DNA from: Oehlia diaphana
Taxonomy: Eukaryota; Glomeromycota; Glomeromycetes; Glomerales; Glomeraceae
Direction of reading: 5' to 3'
NCBI GenBank assembly: GCA_003833135.1
Contig: QZLH01000017.1
Span: forward strand, 25,555 to 35,570
DNA length: 10,016 nucleotides
Shown: positions 1 through 7,608 of the stretch, piece by piece
Layout: every line of letters begins with the position of its first letter
How positions within the stretch are numbered: the first letter of the stretch is position 1
Program-made: the position numbers and the translations under genes
Notes under the pieces: generated by a model
Told to the model about the DNA's origin: nothing
The model's input: the letters and a program-made list of their open reading frames with translations, nothing else
Databases searched by the model: none

Positions 1-298
1 ATAAATGACTTACTTATAGGCTTAAAGGAAAAAAATGCTTTATTTTTAACGTTGTGAATAATGGGTTTTTACTTTTAGGCTCATAGGAATATTATTTCTA
101 ATGATTAAAAATTTTACCGGACTTCTAGTAAAAAGTTAGCCAAATAGTACAATTTTATGCTAATGGTTTTAGTTTTTACATCATTTTTTAAATATTAGTA
201 CTTTACCTTGCCACGTCTTAGATTCCGCGCTATTATATATTATAATATATAACTTAACCCCAGTTTTTACTCTACTTTTTACGTGGATTACGAATTAA
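1..298. other. AT-rich flank without a gene
   Basis: I see no reading frame, splice-site series or RNA gene in this stretch. It lies just outside the left terminal inverted repeat of the TIR element. Its only structured feature is a 20-bp AT palindrome, listed separately. Confidence 0.6.
233..252. repeat. 20-bp perfect AT palindrome
   Basis: The sequence TTATATATTATAATATATAA is identical to its own reverse complement. It lies about 45 bp outside the left end of the TIR element. Such AT palindromes are common targets or by-products of insertion and can form cruciforms. No function can be read from it. Confidence 0.7.
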
Positions 299-437
299 GA
301 ATTATAAACTTCGTAGCCACACTCAATTAAGGCAATATATTACTAGACCTATACTAAAGATAACTTTAGTAAGGCTTTCTTTATGAATTAAAGAAATTTC
401 ATACACTTTGCCTGGTGAGAAAGCCTATGATCTCTAA
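299..437 (+). repeat. Left terminal inverted repeat
   Basis: This copy aligns with the reverse complement of 2228-2370 with only scattered substitutions and one 3-bp difference (GCCTGGTGAG here against GCCAGCTGGTGAG in the partner). Most differences are transitions. The inner edge reads TCTCTAA and the outer edge fades near 299. Confidence 0.85.
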
Positions 438-482
438 CCTTAAACTCCTTTTTTTACAAGATTCCTAAACATTCTAGACCAT
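438..482 (-). other. Possible last exon or 3' untranslated exon (J)
   Basis: A good acceptor (CTTTTTTTAG) precedes 482, and the sequence after it begins ATGG like the upstream exons. It runs into the left terminal inverted repeat at 437. Exon I has a stop in all three frames, so this exon is untranslated in any current reading that includes exon I. Confidence 0.4.
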
Positions 483-553
483 CTAAAAAAAGAGAAAATT
501 AAATATTAGTAAAAACGTTTCATTGAAATGCATAATTAGAACTAAAATCTCAC

Positions 554-969
554 CAAGTTTTTCATGCATTTAAAGAGTCAAAGGACCAACCATCTGAAAA
601 AAGAAATAAAAAAAAGATGATGAATATTAGTGATCATTTGGTTATTAAAAGAAAAAATTAAAGAAAAAAATTAAACTTACGAAATTTGTGTTCAAAAGAT
701 ATTCCTGGAAGCCAAAAAGCAAGTTTTCTATAAAAGAAAAATTAGTTAGTAATTGTTTGTTAACATTAAAGAAAAAAATATCTTACCAAAACCAGCATCC
801 AAAGAGCTAAAAATCCATCTAAATAATAACAAAAATAAAGTTATTAAATTAATGTTATGTTAATAAAAAGTTTAAAAAATTTCGTTAGAAAGTCACTTTT
901 TTTTTCATTAAATTAAAAAAAAAAGAACTTAAAAAAAAGAATTACCAGAAGTCCATGCATCAAAAAAAT
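554..969 (-). repeat. Related microexons F, G and I
   Basis: Exons F (969-946), G (818-787) and I (593-554) share a 3' half of the form CTCTTTGGATGCATGGACTTNTG before the donor, with small indels and substitutions. G and I also start ATGG after the acceptor, as do E and the downstream segment at 482. In one frame the shared part reads like SLDAWTxG, which suggests a repeat-built protein encoded by duplicated exons. Indels have put the copies out of phase with each other. Confidence 0.45.
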
Positions 970-1493
970 CTGCATTAAAAATAAGTGAAAAAACTTCTTT
1001 GTCTTCTCTTGTCAAAGTTCTACTTCAAAGATCTGAAGTACCATATCAGCCATCTAAAAGAATACATTAACCTAAGGCTAAAAAATAAAAAAAAAAGAAA
1101 AGTTTCATTAATAAAATTCTTTTAAAGTAGATTTCTTAAAGTTAATTCTGAACTTACTCAAATAGCTTACTGAAGTCTAGAAATACAGAACCTATAAAGA
1201 TTAAAAAAAGAAGCATCAGACATTTCTTATAGATAAATGACGAACTCCTCTCAAAAGAAATAACTTACCATCCAAAAGTCTTCCACAGATAAAGTCATTA
1301 CCTACAAAAAATAAAAAAAAGGAAAATTTAATATGTTTCTCATAAATAATGGTGAAACTCTTCTTCCAAAAATTTACTTACCATCCAAAGTTCTTTCAGA
1401 GAACATTACCTACCAAAAAAAGAAGGAAATAAAAAAAAATTCATTTCTAACACTAATGATAAATTATTAAAACAAAATTAACTTACTGTTCAT
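570..1493 (-). CDS. Microexon gene, unknown product, possibly decayed
   Basis: Small minus-strand exons lie between good splice sites. Exon A contains ATGAACA in a good start context (AAATAAAATG) and ends at 1487. Then come B 1409-1382, C 1301-1269, D 1191-1158, E 1053-1024, F 969-946, G 818-787, H 727-681 and I 593-554. Donors are GTAAGT for A, B, C, D and H, GTAAGA for G and GTGAGA for I; E (GTAGAA) and F (GTAATT) are weaker. Acceptors are T-rich stretches ending in AG. Introns between neighbouring exons measure 54-127 bp. Joining A-C-D-E-G-H-I gives 68 uninterrupted codons ending at TAA 572-570. Including B shifts frame to a stop, and so does F. The product is aromatic- and leucine-rich (for example EWLIWYFRSLKWIFSSLDAG) and matches no family I recognise. 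I see no clear signal peptide. Exon existence is well supported; the chosen joining is inferred. It could be a pseudogene or an alternatively spliced gene. Confidence 0.5.
1269..1409 (-). repeat. Duplicated microexon pair B and C with flanking introns
   Basis: Exons B (1409-1382, 28 nt) and C (1301-1269, 33 nt) both follow an acceptor ending GTAG. Both begin GTAATG, end TTTGGATG, and are followed by GTAAGT. They are evidently copies of one ancestral exon. B is 5 nt shorter, so it no longer keeps frame with exon A and the downstream exons. Skipping B keeps the frame open. Confidence 0.65.
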
Positions 1494-2227
1494 TTTATTT
1501 TTCTGATTCTTGTTTTTTGTAAAGTATAATTTTTACTTTTGTTTTCTTCAGTAGCTTAATCAATGGTTTATAAACTAATTTTTAAAGTCCAGCTATCATA
1601 GACTTAAAAAAATTTTTATGAAAAATAAAAAGAAAAAAAAATAAAATTTAGTAGTTAATAAAACAAAAAAAAAATCAAAAAATTGATAAAAATAAAAAAG
1701 AAATCAGAAATCATCTAAGAGAGCACTACTCGTGAAAATGTTCAGTTCCTTCTCAGTTGAACCTCAACTTCAAGCCATTGGGAATATTATTCATTTCTTT
1801 AATTTTGTCAGTTGTTTATATCAATAGCTTGTTGATGTTGCTATTGTAAAAAAGAAATTAACGAAGGAGAAAGAGGGAAAGGAATTATGAGAAAGAAGGA
1901 CAAGAACATAAACTTTTTTTTAAAGATTATCCATCATTGAACTGCACCTATCAGTTATCTTATTATATCACATAATACACGTGATATTAATTTTATGTAG
2001 GACATGTTAAACTATTTTAACTATTTTTAATCACGAATAAACTATTTTTTTACATTTTTTTTTTATACTCTTCAAAATAATAAACAGACAAATCCATCTA
2101 AATGTTCTGCGATTACATTTTTGATACTTGGATCACATTCAACTTAACCATCGCAAAATGACAAAAACAGCATATAACATTAATTATAAACATTCCAGGT
2201 TTTTTAGTATAAATTGACTAGAAATTA
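1494..2227. other. Non-coding right half of the TIR element
   Basis: This is upstream of the minus-strand microexon gene, so it should hold its 5' untranslated region and promoter. It is mostly A/T runs. A patch at about 1735-1860 is less AT-rich and contains a short minus-strand frame starting ATGAATAATATTCCC (13 codons), which could be an unrecognised first exon or an upstream ORF. I see no confident TATA box and no transposase remnant. Confidence 0.4.
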
Positions 2228-2370
2228 TTAGAGGTCATAAGCTTTCTCACCAGCTGGCAAAATGTATGAAATTTCTTTTAACTCATAAAGAAAGTCTTAC
2301 TAAAGTCATCTTTAGTATAGGTCTAGTAATACATTGCTTTAATTAAGTGTGGTTACGAAAATTATGATTT
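2228..2370 (-). repeat. Right terminal inverted repeat
   Basis: This is the inverted partner of 299-437. It begins TTAGAGGTCATAAGC and runs to about GTGGTTACGAAAATTATG, after which similarity to the left copy is lost. Confidence 0.85.
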
Positions 2371-2700
2371 ATTTCTTTGCTATTTTTTGTTATTTTGCAA
2401 TGATATAAAACTTTGTTTTAGTATAGCAAAATTTAAGTAGGATACTTGTCACAAATTAAATATCATATTTCAAGTAAATCAAGCTATAATATGTGTAATA
2501 TATATTGATATTAAATTTAATTAAAATTTATTCAGAATTTATACATTATAAATTAGCGAATTAATCTCAAAATCATAAAATTTACAATAAATTTTACCAT
2601 TTCAATCTATAAATTAAATTTCATGGAGATTTCTTAATCGTAATTGAGATCACCAAATTTATAAGCTATTTATGGGCAATAAATTTCATGCAAATCATCC
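2371..2700. other. AT-rich junction between the TIR element and the retrotransposon
   Basis: No gene is visible. A 5' LTR and tRNA primer-binding site would be expected near here for an intact Ty3/gypsy element. I find no sequence that recurs as a direct repeat downstream of 8043, so the LTR is either deleted or too decayed to see. Confidence 0.5.
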
Positions 2701-3107
2701 CACTTCAACCAGTGAGAATGTGAAGAAGATATTGAAAAGGAAGACACAGCAGACAATGAAGATGAAGAGGAAAAAGATATAAAAGGACCTGAAATCGGTT
2801 CAAGTAAAAAGCCAAAAAGTAAAGAGAAAAATAAAAAAGAAACATCAGTAATACCAATAATAAAATCAAAGATAATAATGGCAACAAGAGATGAATATAG
2901 AGCAGATTTGAGAATATTGACAAATGTTATGTATGGTCTTGATATTGGAGCAGATTGAAACAATTTAGCATTACCAGTAGTGATATTGATGGGATTACAA
3001 GGAGAAGTTCAACAGAATACCAATGCTATTGGAAATTTAAATGCAAATAGGGAAGTTATTGTGGAAATACCAGCATTTTATAGAATGAGAGGAGAAGATC
3101 CAGAAGA
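2701..3107 (+). pseudogene. Gag, N-terminal part (frame 1)
   Basis: The frame starting at 2701 is coding-like: an acidic and lysine-rich stretch, then a hydrophobic and Asn-rich part, ending in VEIPAFYRMRGEDPEEW. That last motif resembles the conserved start of the Ty3/gypsy capsid region. TGA codons interrupt it at 2713-2715 and 2956-2958. The first plausible ATG is at 2878 (MATRDEYRADL), but coding character extends upstream of it, so the original start may be further 5' or lost. The frame breaks just after the DPEEW codons, where one base appears to be missing at about 3108-3113, and the protein continues in the next frame. Confidence 0.7.
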
Positions 3108-3773
3108 ATGGCAGATAAATTTGAGGAAACATTTGCAGCAAATGGTTTAGGAAATGATGATGCACAAAAATTTAGAATTGCAAAAGCTAAATTAATGGGA
3201 GGAGCAGCAGATTGGTTAAAAACTGAAGGAGTAAATATTGCAGATTGGAATACTAATGGAAATAATAACTTAAGATTGAGAGTAAGAATAATTGAAAAAT
3301 ATGCAAGTGATGAAATTAAAGATAGATGGTTAGAGCAATTAGAAAAGATTACACAAAAAAATGAAGATGTAACTCAATACCTTACAAGATTCAAATATAT
3401 TTTAAAGAGAGTAGGAGGGAATACGACGATAGCAGCAAATTAGCAGAAAAGAATTTTTATTAGAGGGTTAAAGCTAGAATTTACTAAAGAAATGGTAATG
3501 GAAAATCCAGCAGATCTAAATGGAACATTTCAGACAGCAAAGAACGTAAAAAGAGGTTTAGAAGTATTAACAGAGAAAATACAACTAAAAGAGCTCATTA
3601 AGGAACAGAGAAGACAAGAACCTATTGTTTAAATGAATGTGAAAGACAGAGGAGTAGATGAAATGACAAGCAGTTTCAAAAAATTAAAGATTAGTAAATT
3701 AGATATCGAAAGATTGGAACAGAAAAATAAGGAATTAAGAAATTTAGCAAATTAAAGATATAGGCAATTATTA

Positions 3774-3826
3774 CAAAGAAATCAGCCAATTCAAGGAAGG
3801 CAATAAATTCAAAGAAATCAGCCAAT
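3774..3826 (+). repeat. Short direct repeat in Gag
   Basis: CAAAGAAATCAGCCAAT occurs twice, 36 bp apart, encoding repeated QRNQPI just before the zinc knuckle. The second copy runs straight into the TAG at 3828. Confidence 0.8.
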
Positions 3827-4223
3827 CTAGAGAAGAATACCAACATGTTACAGATGCAACAGAATTGGACATTATAAGAATGATTGTCCTGAAGGAAGAA
3901 ATATAAGATTAAATATGATGGACGAATATTATGATTATGGAGAATTTAATTATGGTGGATATGAATGTGAAGAATCAGGATATAATGAAGCGTATTATTT
4001 ACCAGAATGTTATGATGAGCATGAAGATAAAGAATTGAATTATTATGATAAAGAACTATATCCAACAGATAATGCAGTAAAAACAAGAAGGCAGTCAAAT
4101 AGAATGAATCCAATGAGAGGACATAAAAATAACAAAAAGAGAGATTTACAAAAAGAATTAAGGGAAGCAGGAAATAGGATGAATGATAGAGAAATACCAA
4201 GTGGTTCAACAATACCAAGACAT

Positions 4224-4231
4224 AATGAAGA
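4224..4231 (+). repeat. Target-site duplication, left copy
   Basis: AATGAAGA, identical to 4674-4681, borders the hAT-like MITE. Confidence 0.9.
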
Positions 4232-4673
4232 TAGTATTACGATCTGGATGAATCTATGATCCATCAATCTGGTCCATTATGATCTGGATATCCATGTAAA
4301 TCTACGGATGCAATTCAGATATGATCCGGATATCTGTGGATGCATTCAAAAATAAACATCACATGACTAATTTTTTTGGAAGAGATTAAATCTGGCCAGA
4401 ATTAAACGATCACTATAAAAATTTCCTTATTTGGAAATTTGTGTAACATTTATGCAGTCAGGTTTAAATTTTTATTGGGCGGGAAATTTCCTTTTTTTAG
4501 AATTTGTGTAATGTCACGTGATCAGCAAAAGCTTTTTTATTAGGCCATTAACAATCCATATCTAAACAGATTATCCAGATTCATCCGGATTATTCATCCA
4601 GACCATCCATCACCAATCCAGATAATTCAGATGAGTTATGGATCGATTGGCGGATTGATGGATTGTAATACTA
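4232..4673. mobile_element. hAT-like MITE inserted in gag (442 bp)
   Basis: The ends TAGTATTAC and GTAATACTA are perfect 9-bp inverted repeats, flanked by the 8-bp direct repeat AATGAAGA at 4224-4231 and 4674-4681. An 8-bp target duplication with TAG ends is the signature of the hAT superfamily. The interior has no ORF of note and is packed near both ends with variants of ATCYGGAT and GGATNNAT, the kind of subterminal motif hAT transposases bind. Removing the element plus one target copy leaves the Gag frame continuous, which fixes the boundaries to the base. Its ends are still perfect while its host ORF is decayed, so it is probably a fairly recent insertion. Confidence 0.88.
4419..4514 (+). 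repeat. Internal 31-bp imperfect duplication in the hAT-like MITE
   Basis: Segments 4419-4449 and 4484-4514 both read AAATTTCCTT followed by a T-rich stretch, then AATTTGTGTAA, with only a few differences and a 65-bp spacing. The second copy is followed at once by the palindrome TCACGTGA (4514-4521), which contains a CACGTG E-box. Confidence 0.7.
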
Positions 4674-4681
4674 AATGAAGA
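4674..4681 (+). repeat. Target-site duplication, right copy
   Basis: AATGAAGA, identical to 4224-4231, borders the hAT-like MITE. Confidence 0.9.
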
Positions 4682-4682
4682 T

Positions 4683-4928
4683 GTGTATGAAAACAGCCAG
4701 AATTGGAATAAGCCAATAGGATCAGAAAATTATAACTATGGTCCTCATCCTGTAAGAAAGGATGGGAAGTTTTATAAACCTATGTTTATAAAAGAGAATA
4801 AAATATATTATCCTGGAATGCAACAAGACAAAAATGGAAGTTGGGTCAAAACAAAGCCATCAGGAATAGAAAAGCCTAGAGAATATGGACCAAGATGGAT
4901 TAATGAAGTATATTGTGAAAGATGTTAA
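4683..4928 (+). pseudogene. Gag C-terminal or Gag-Pol linker part after the MITE
   Basis: This resumes the Gag frame directly after the target duplication (VYENSQNWNKPIGSENYNYG) and continues through a Tyr/Lys/Pro-rich segment with KFYKPMF and KIYYPGM blocks to a Cys-containing end (VYCERC). It stops at TAA 4926-4928. I do not recognise a domain here. The coding sense then continues in frame 1 from 4924, so the junction is either a decayed indel or the remnant of a Gag-Pol shift. The GTG at 4683 is an internal codon, not a true start. Confidence 0.7.
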
Positions 4929-5691
4929 AAATTGCAGGGCAAATATAACGTATAGATAATTAATAAATGAAAATAACAAGTATCATAAACAATTGAGAGA
5001 AAGGACATACAAACTGAGAAGTATAAATAAGAAAAATTGACTACACTCAGTGGAAACTATTAAAAATAAAGAAAAAAGAACCATTGCAATGAGAACAGAA
5101 TTAGAAATTGAGGATCAACTAGTAAATGTAATAATAGATACAGGAGCCGTGATAAGTGTAATAACAGACAAGTTAAGAAGGAGATTGAATATACCTATAT
5201 ATGGAAGCAGTAAATTTTGATGTACAATAGCAAATGGACAAAAGATAGCAGCACTAGGAAAAGCAAATATAACCTTGAGATACAAAGATGAATTGAAAAT
5301 ATCAAAAGATGTCAAAGTGATAGAATCAAAAGAAAAAGATCTACCATATTTTGTGGTATATAAGCACCCCTTTTTTGCACTTGATGCCGGCCAAGATCCT
5401 CATAATTTTGGCCAAAATCGCCATAATTCTGGTCAGGGTGCTTATTTTCAGGGGGGTGCTTACTTACCGCAAAATACGGTAATTTTAGGAAATGATATAT
5501 GGAAATTGTATAATGCAAGAATAAACTTTGAGGATTACACTTTGAAATTAGAGGAACAGGGAGAAATAATAACAATTCCAGTAGGATATGAAAGAGAAGC
5601 AATATATGAAAGTGAAAAAAGTGAAGAAGACGAAGAATATGAAAGCAATGATGAAAGAGAGGTACTTAGAATACACCAGAATTTTAAATAG
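4924..5691 (+). pseudogene. Retrotransposon aspartic protease (PR)
   Basis: Frame 1 contains the retropepsin active-site motif in VNVIIDTGAVISVITDKL, with the catalytic Asp at 5137-5139. The later ILGNDIW motif (from 5482) corresponds to the hydrophobic-hydrophobic-Gly motif that closes the fold. The enzyme would act as a dimer to cut the Gag-Pol polyprotein. Stops break it at 4957 (TAA), 5038 (TGA) and 5218 (TGA), and the frame ends at TAG 5689-5691. A 136-bp MITE lies in frame between the two protease motifs. After the ILG motif comes an acidic Glu/Ser-rich linker (5590-5670) leading to reverse transcriptase in another frame. Confidence 0.85.
5344..5479. mobile_element. 136-bp MITE with TA target duplication, in frame within protease
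   Basis: The ends are inverted repeats of about 27 bp: the left begins CCATATTTTGTGGTATATAA and the right end, reverse-complemented, begins CCGTATTTTGCGGTAAGTAA; both continue to GCACCCC. TA flanks the element at 5342-5343 and 5480-5481. Taking out the element and one TA leaves DLILGNDIW, the expected protease motif. Element plus TA is 138 bp, so 46 codons are added with no stop and no change of frame. The insert is visibly richer in G and C than the host ORF. A TA duplication suggests the Tc1/mariner group, but the terminal sequence alone does not settle the family. Confidence 0.85.
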
Positions 5692-7172
5692 AGAGTTTTG
5701 GCTCTGGAGAGAGAGAGATGATAAAGATGCTTAAACTAAGTGAAAAGTTTATGCAAAAACTGAATATAGGAAAAGTAGGTGAATTAGTTTGGGAAAATAT
5801 GATGAAGTTATTATTGGAATATCAAAATATTTTGGAATATAACGAAGAAATAGAAGGAAGGACGAAAGCAGTACAGCATGAGATAAAGATAAAAGATGGA
5901 ACAGAACTAATAAAGCAAAGAAGGTACAAAGAAACTGAAGAAAAGGCAAAATTTATAAGTGAAGAAGTTGATAAGTTGTTAAAACAGAGAAAAATAAGAA
6001 AATCAAAAAGTCCATGGAACTCACCTGTTACATTAGCAGGAAAAAAGACGGGAAAGTACAGATTTTGTATCGATTATAAAAAGTTGAATAAGGTAATCAT
6101 AATGAATAGTTTTCCTTTACCAAGAATGGATGAACTGTTAGACAAGTATAGAAAAGCAAAATGATTTTTAAGCATAGATTTAGCAGCAGGATTTAATCAA
6201 GTAGAAATGAAAGGGGAAGACAAAGAAAAGACCACATTTATGTGTTCAAAAGGATTATTTGAATATAATGTAATGCCATTTGGATAAACAAATGCGCCTG
6301 TAACATTTCAAAGATTAATGGACGAAATATTAGAAGAATACATAAATGATTTTATAGTAATGTATATTAATGATATTATGATATATTCAGAAAATTTAAA
6401 GGATCATATGAAACACATAGAAAAAGTACTGAAGAAATTACAAGAAAATAACTTAATAATAAAATTGAAGAAATGTAAATTCTTGGAGAGAAATATAGAA
6501 TTTCTAGAACATATAGTAGGAAATGATGGATTAAGACCGGACAACGAGAAAATAGAAAAGATAAAGAAAATGAGAGCACCAACAACAGTGAAAGAAGTAA
6601 GATCATTTTTGGAACTTTGTTCATATTATAGAAAATTTGAGGAAAATTTTTTAAAGATAGTAAGACCTATAAGTGATTTAAGAAAGAAAGGAGTACCATT
6701 TATTTGGGGAAGAGAACAACAAGAAGCATTCAAAAAATTAAAGAAGAAATTGATATATTATCCAATATTACAACATCCAGATTGAAAGAAAGAGTTTTTA
6801 TTAATAACAGATGCATCAGGAAAAGGATTAGGCGCAGTATTAAGTCAAAAAGATGAAAAAAAAAGAGAAGTGGTGATAGCATATGCAAGTAGAAGTTTAT
6901 TACCAGCAGAGGAAAATTATGCGATAACTGAACTAGAATGTTTAGAAATAGTTTGGGGAATACAACACTTTTATAAGTATTTGATCGATAAGAAATTTAA
7001 GGTAATAATGGATCACAGTGCGCTAAAAGGATTAATAAATGCAAAGATACCTAAAGGAAGGAGAGCAAGATGGGTAATGGAACTACAACAGTATAATTTT
7101 GAAGTAATACACAGATTAGGAAAGGAAAATGCCAATGCTGATGCATTAAGTAGATTACTAAAAATAGTATAA
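5690..7172 (+). pseudogene. Reverse transcriptase and RNase H (frame 3)
   Basis: The frame is joined to PR by a shift near a GA-rich tract (about 5690-5717); the first ATG is at 5718. RT landmarks are SPWNSPVTLAGKKTGKYRFC, DYKKLNKV, FPLPRMDELLDK, SIDLAAGFNQVEM (first catalytic Asp, 6177-6179) and the active-site box. That box reads YIND (6363-6374) instead of YIDD, a loss of a catalytic Asp by a single G-to-A change. RNase H follows with all four acidic residues: TDAS (6810), ELE (GAA at 6930 and 6936), DHSA (7011) and NADALSR (7140). Stops lie at 6162 (TGA), 6285 (TAA), 6783 (TGA) and 7170 (TAA). The protein would copy RNA to DNA and degrade the RNA strand; this copy cannot. Confidence 0.93.
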
Positions 7173-7608
7173 GAACAGCCAGAAATAGTAATAATTGATT
7201 TAATGTCAATAAAGATAAATGAACCATTTGAAATGATTGGAATAGATATAGTCAGACCATTAAAAGAAACGGAAAGAGGAAATAAGTACATTGTAGTAGT
7301 AATGGATTATTTCACCAAATGGCCTGAAGCCGCACCATTAAAGGAAGCTACTGCAAAAGAAGTAGTTGAATTTATTTGAAAAGATATAATTTGCAGACAT
7401 GAGTGTCCAAAGAAGATAATTAGTGATAGAGGAACTTATTTTAACAATAAGATGATGGAAGAATTAGTGGAAAGATGTGGAATAAATCATAGGTTAAGCA
7501 CACCATATAGGCCACAAATAAATGGTTTAGTTAAAAGATTCAATAAAACTCTATGTGAGGGATTAGCTAAGTTAGAAGAAGAAAATTGGGATAAGTATAT
7601 ACCTATTG
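7173..7608 (+). pseudogene. Integrase catalytic core (frame 3)
   Basis: Core motifs are EMIGIDIVRPL (first Asp 7245-7247), IISDRGTYF (second Asp 7425-7427) and PQINGLVKRFN. The last should carry the catalytic Glu (usually VERF), but the codon at 7533-7535 is AAA (Lys), exactly 35 residues after the second Asp, as in a D,D35E core. One G-to-A change explains this. TGA at 7377-7379 also interrupts the frame. The N-terminal HHCC zinc-binding domain, normally lying between RNase H and the core, is absent: RNase H ends at about 7160 and the core begins at about 7200. The frame is lost at about 7608, where one base seems missing. Confidence 0.9.

Larger units (their letters stand above)
299..2370. 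mobile_element. 2.07-kb element with long terminal inverted repeats and a microexon gene
   Basis: The two ends are inverted copies of each other over about 140 bp, with blocks such as ACTAGACCTATACTAAAGAT and GGTGAGAAAGC shared exactly apart from scattered mostly transitional differences. This is the architecture of a Class II (cut-and-paste) transposon. No transposase motif or long ORF lies between the ends, so mobility would need help in trans. The exact outer ends are uncertain because the match fades in AT-rich sequence, and I could not fix a target-site duplication. The left half holds a minus-strand series of small exons; the right half (about 1494-2227) looks non-coding. An alternative is that the inverted repeats come from an inverted duplication rather than a transposon. 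The inverted repeat itself is certain; its nature as a transposon is inferred. Confidence 0.7.
3108..4231 (+). pseudogene. Gag capsid and nucleocapsid part (frame 3)
   Basis: This continues the capsid after the frameshift (ADKFEETFAANG, then KFRIAKAKLMGGAADWL), a region typical of retrotransposon Gag. Stops interrupt the frame at 3441, 3630, 3753, 3804 and 3828; each would be Gln if one C-to-T change were undone. A CX2CX4HX4C zinc knuckle (CYRCNRIGHYKNDC) at 3846-3887 would bind the element's RNA. It is followed by an unusually acidic, Tyr-rich stretch (3915 to about 4070) and then a basic Arg/Asn/Lys-rich part. The frame is cut at 4231 by the hAT-like insertion and resumes in the same frame at 4682. 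Confidence 0.85.

Noticed and set aside
1741..1790. Short minus-strand ORF (13 codons, MNNIPNG...) as first exon of the microexon gene
   Set aside because: No good donor in frame and no splice evidence; the ATG in exon A at 1493 has a better context and is next to a consensus donor.
2670..2963. Minus-strand open frame of 97 codons opposite Gag
   Set aside because: It is the complement of the A-rich Gag frame, giving a Ser/Leu/Phe-rich shadow with no motif. The other minus-strand frames across 3900-8000 are rejected for the same reason.
4232..4673. The interruption of Gag as a spliced intron
   Set aside because: The insert starts TAGTATTAC and ends GTAATACTA with an 8-bp flanking duplication; it has transposon ends rather than GT-AG ends.
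4683..4928. Independent small gene starting with GTG
   Set aside because: It is the direct continuation of Gag after the hAT-like insertion, in the same frame; a GTG start is not expected in a eukaryote.
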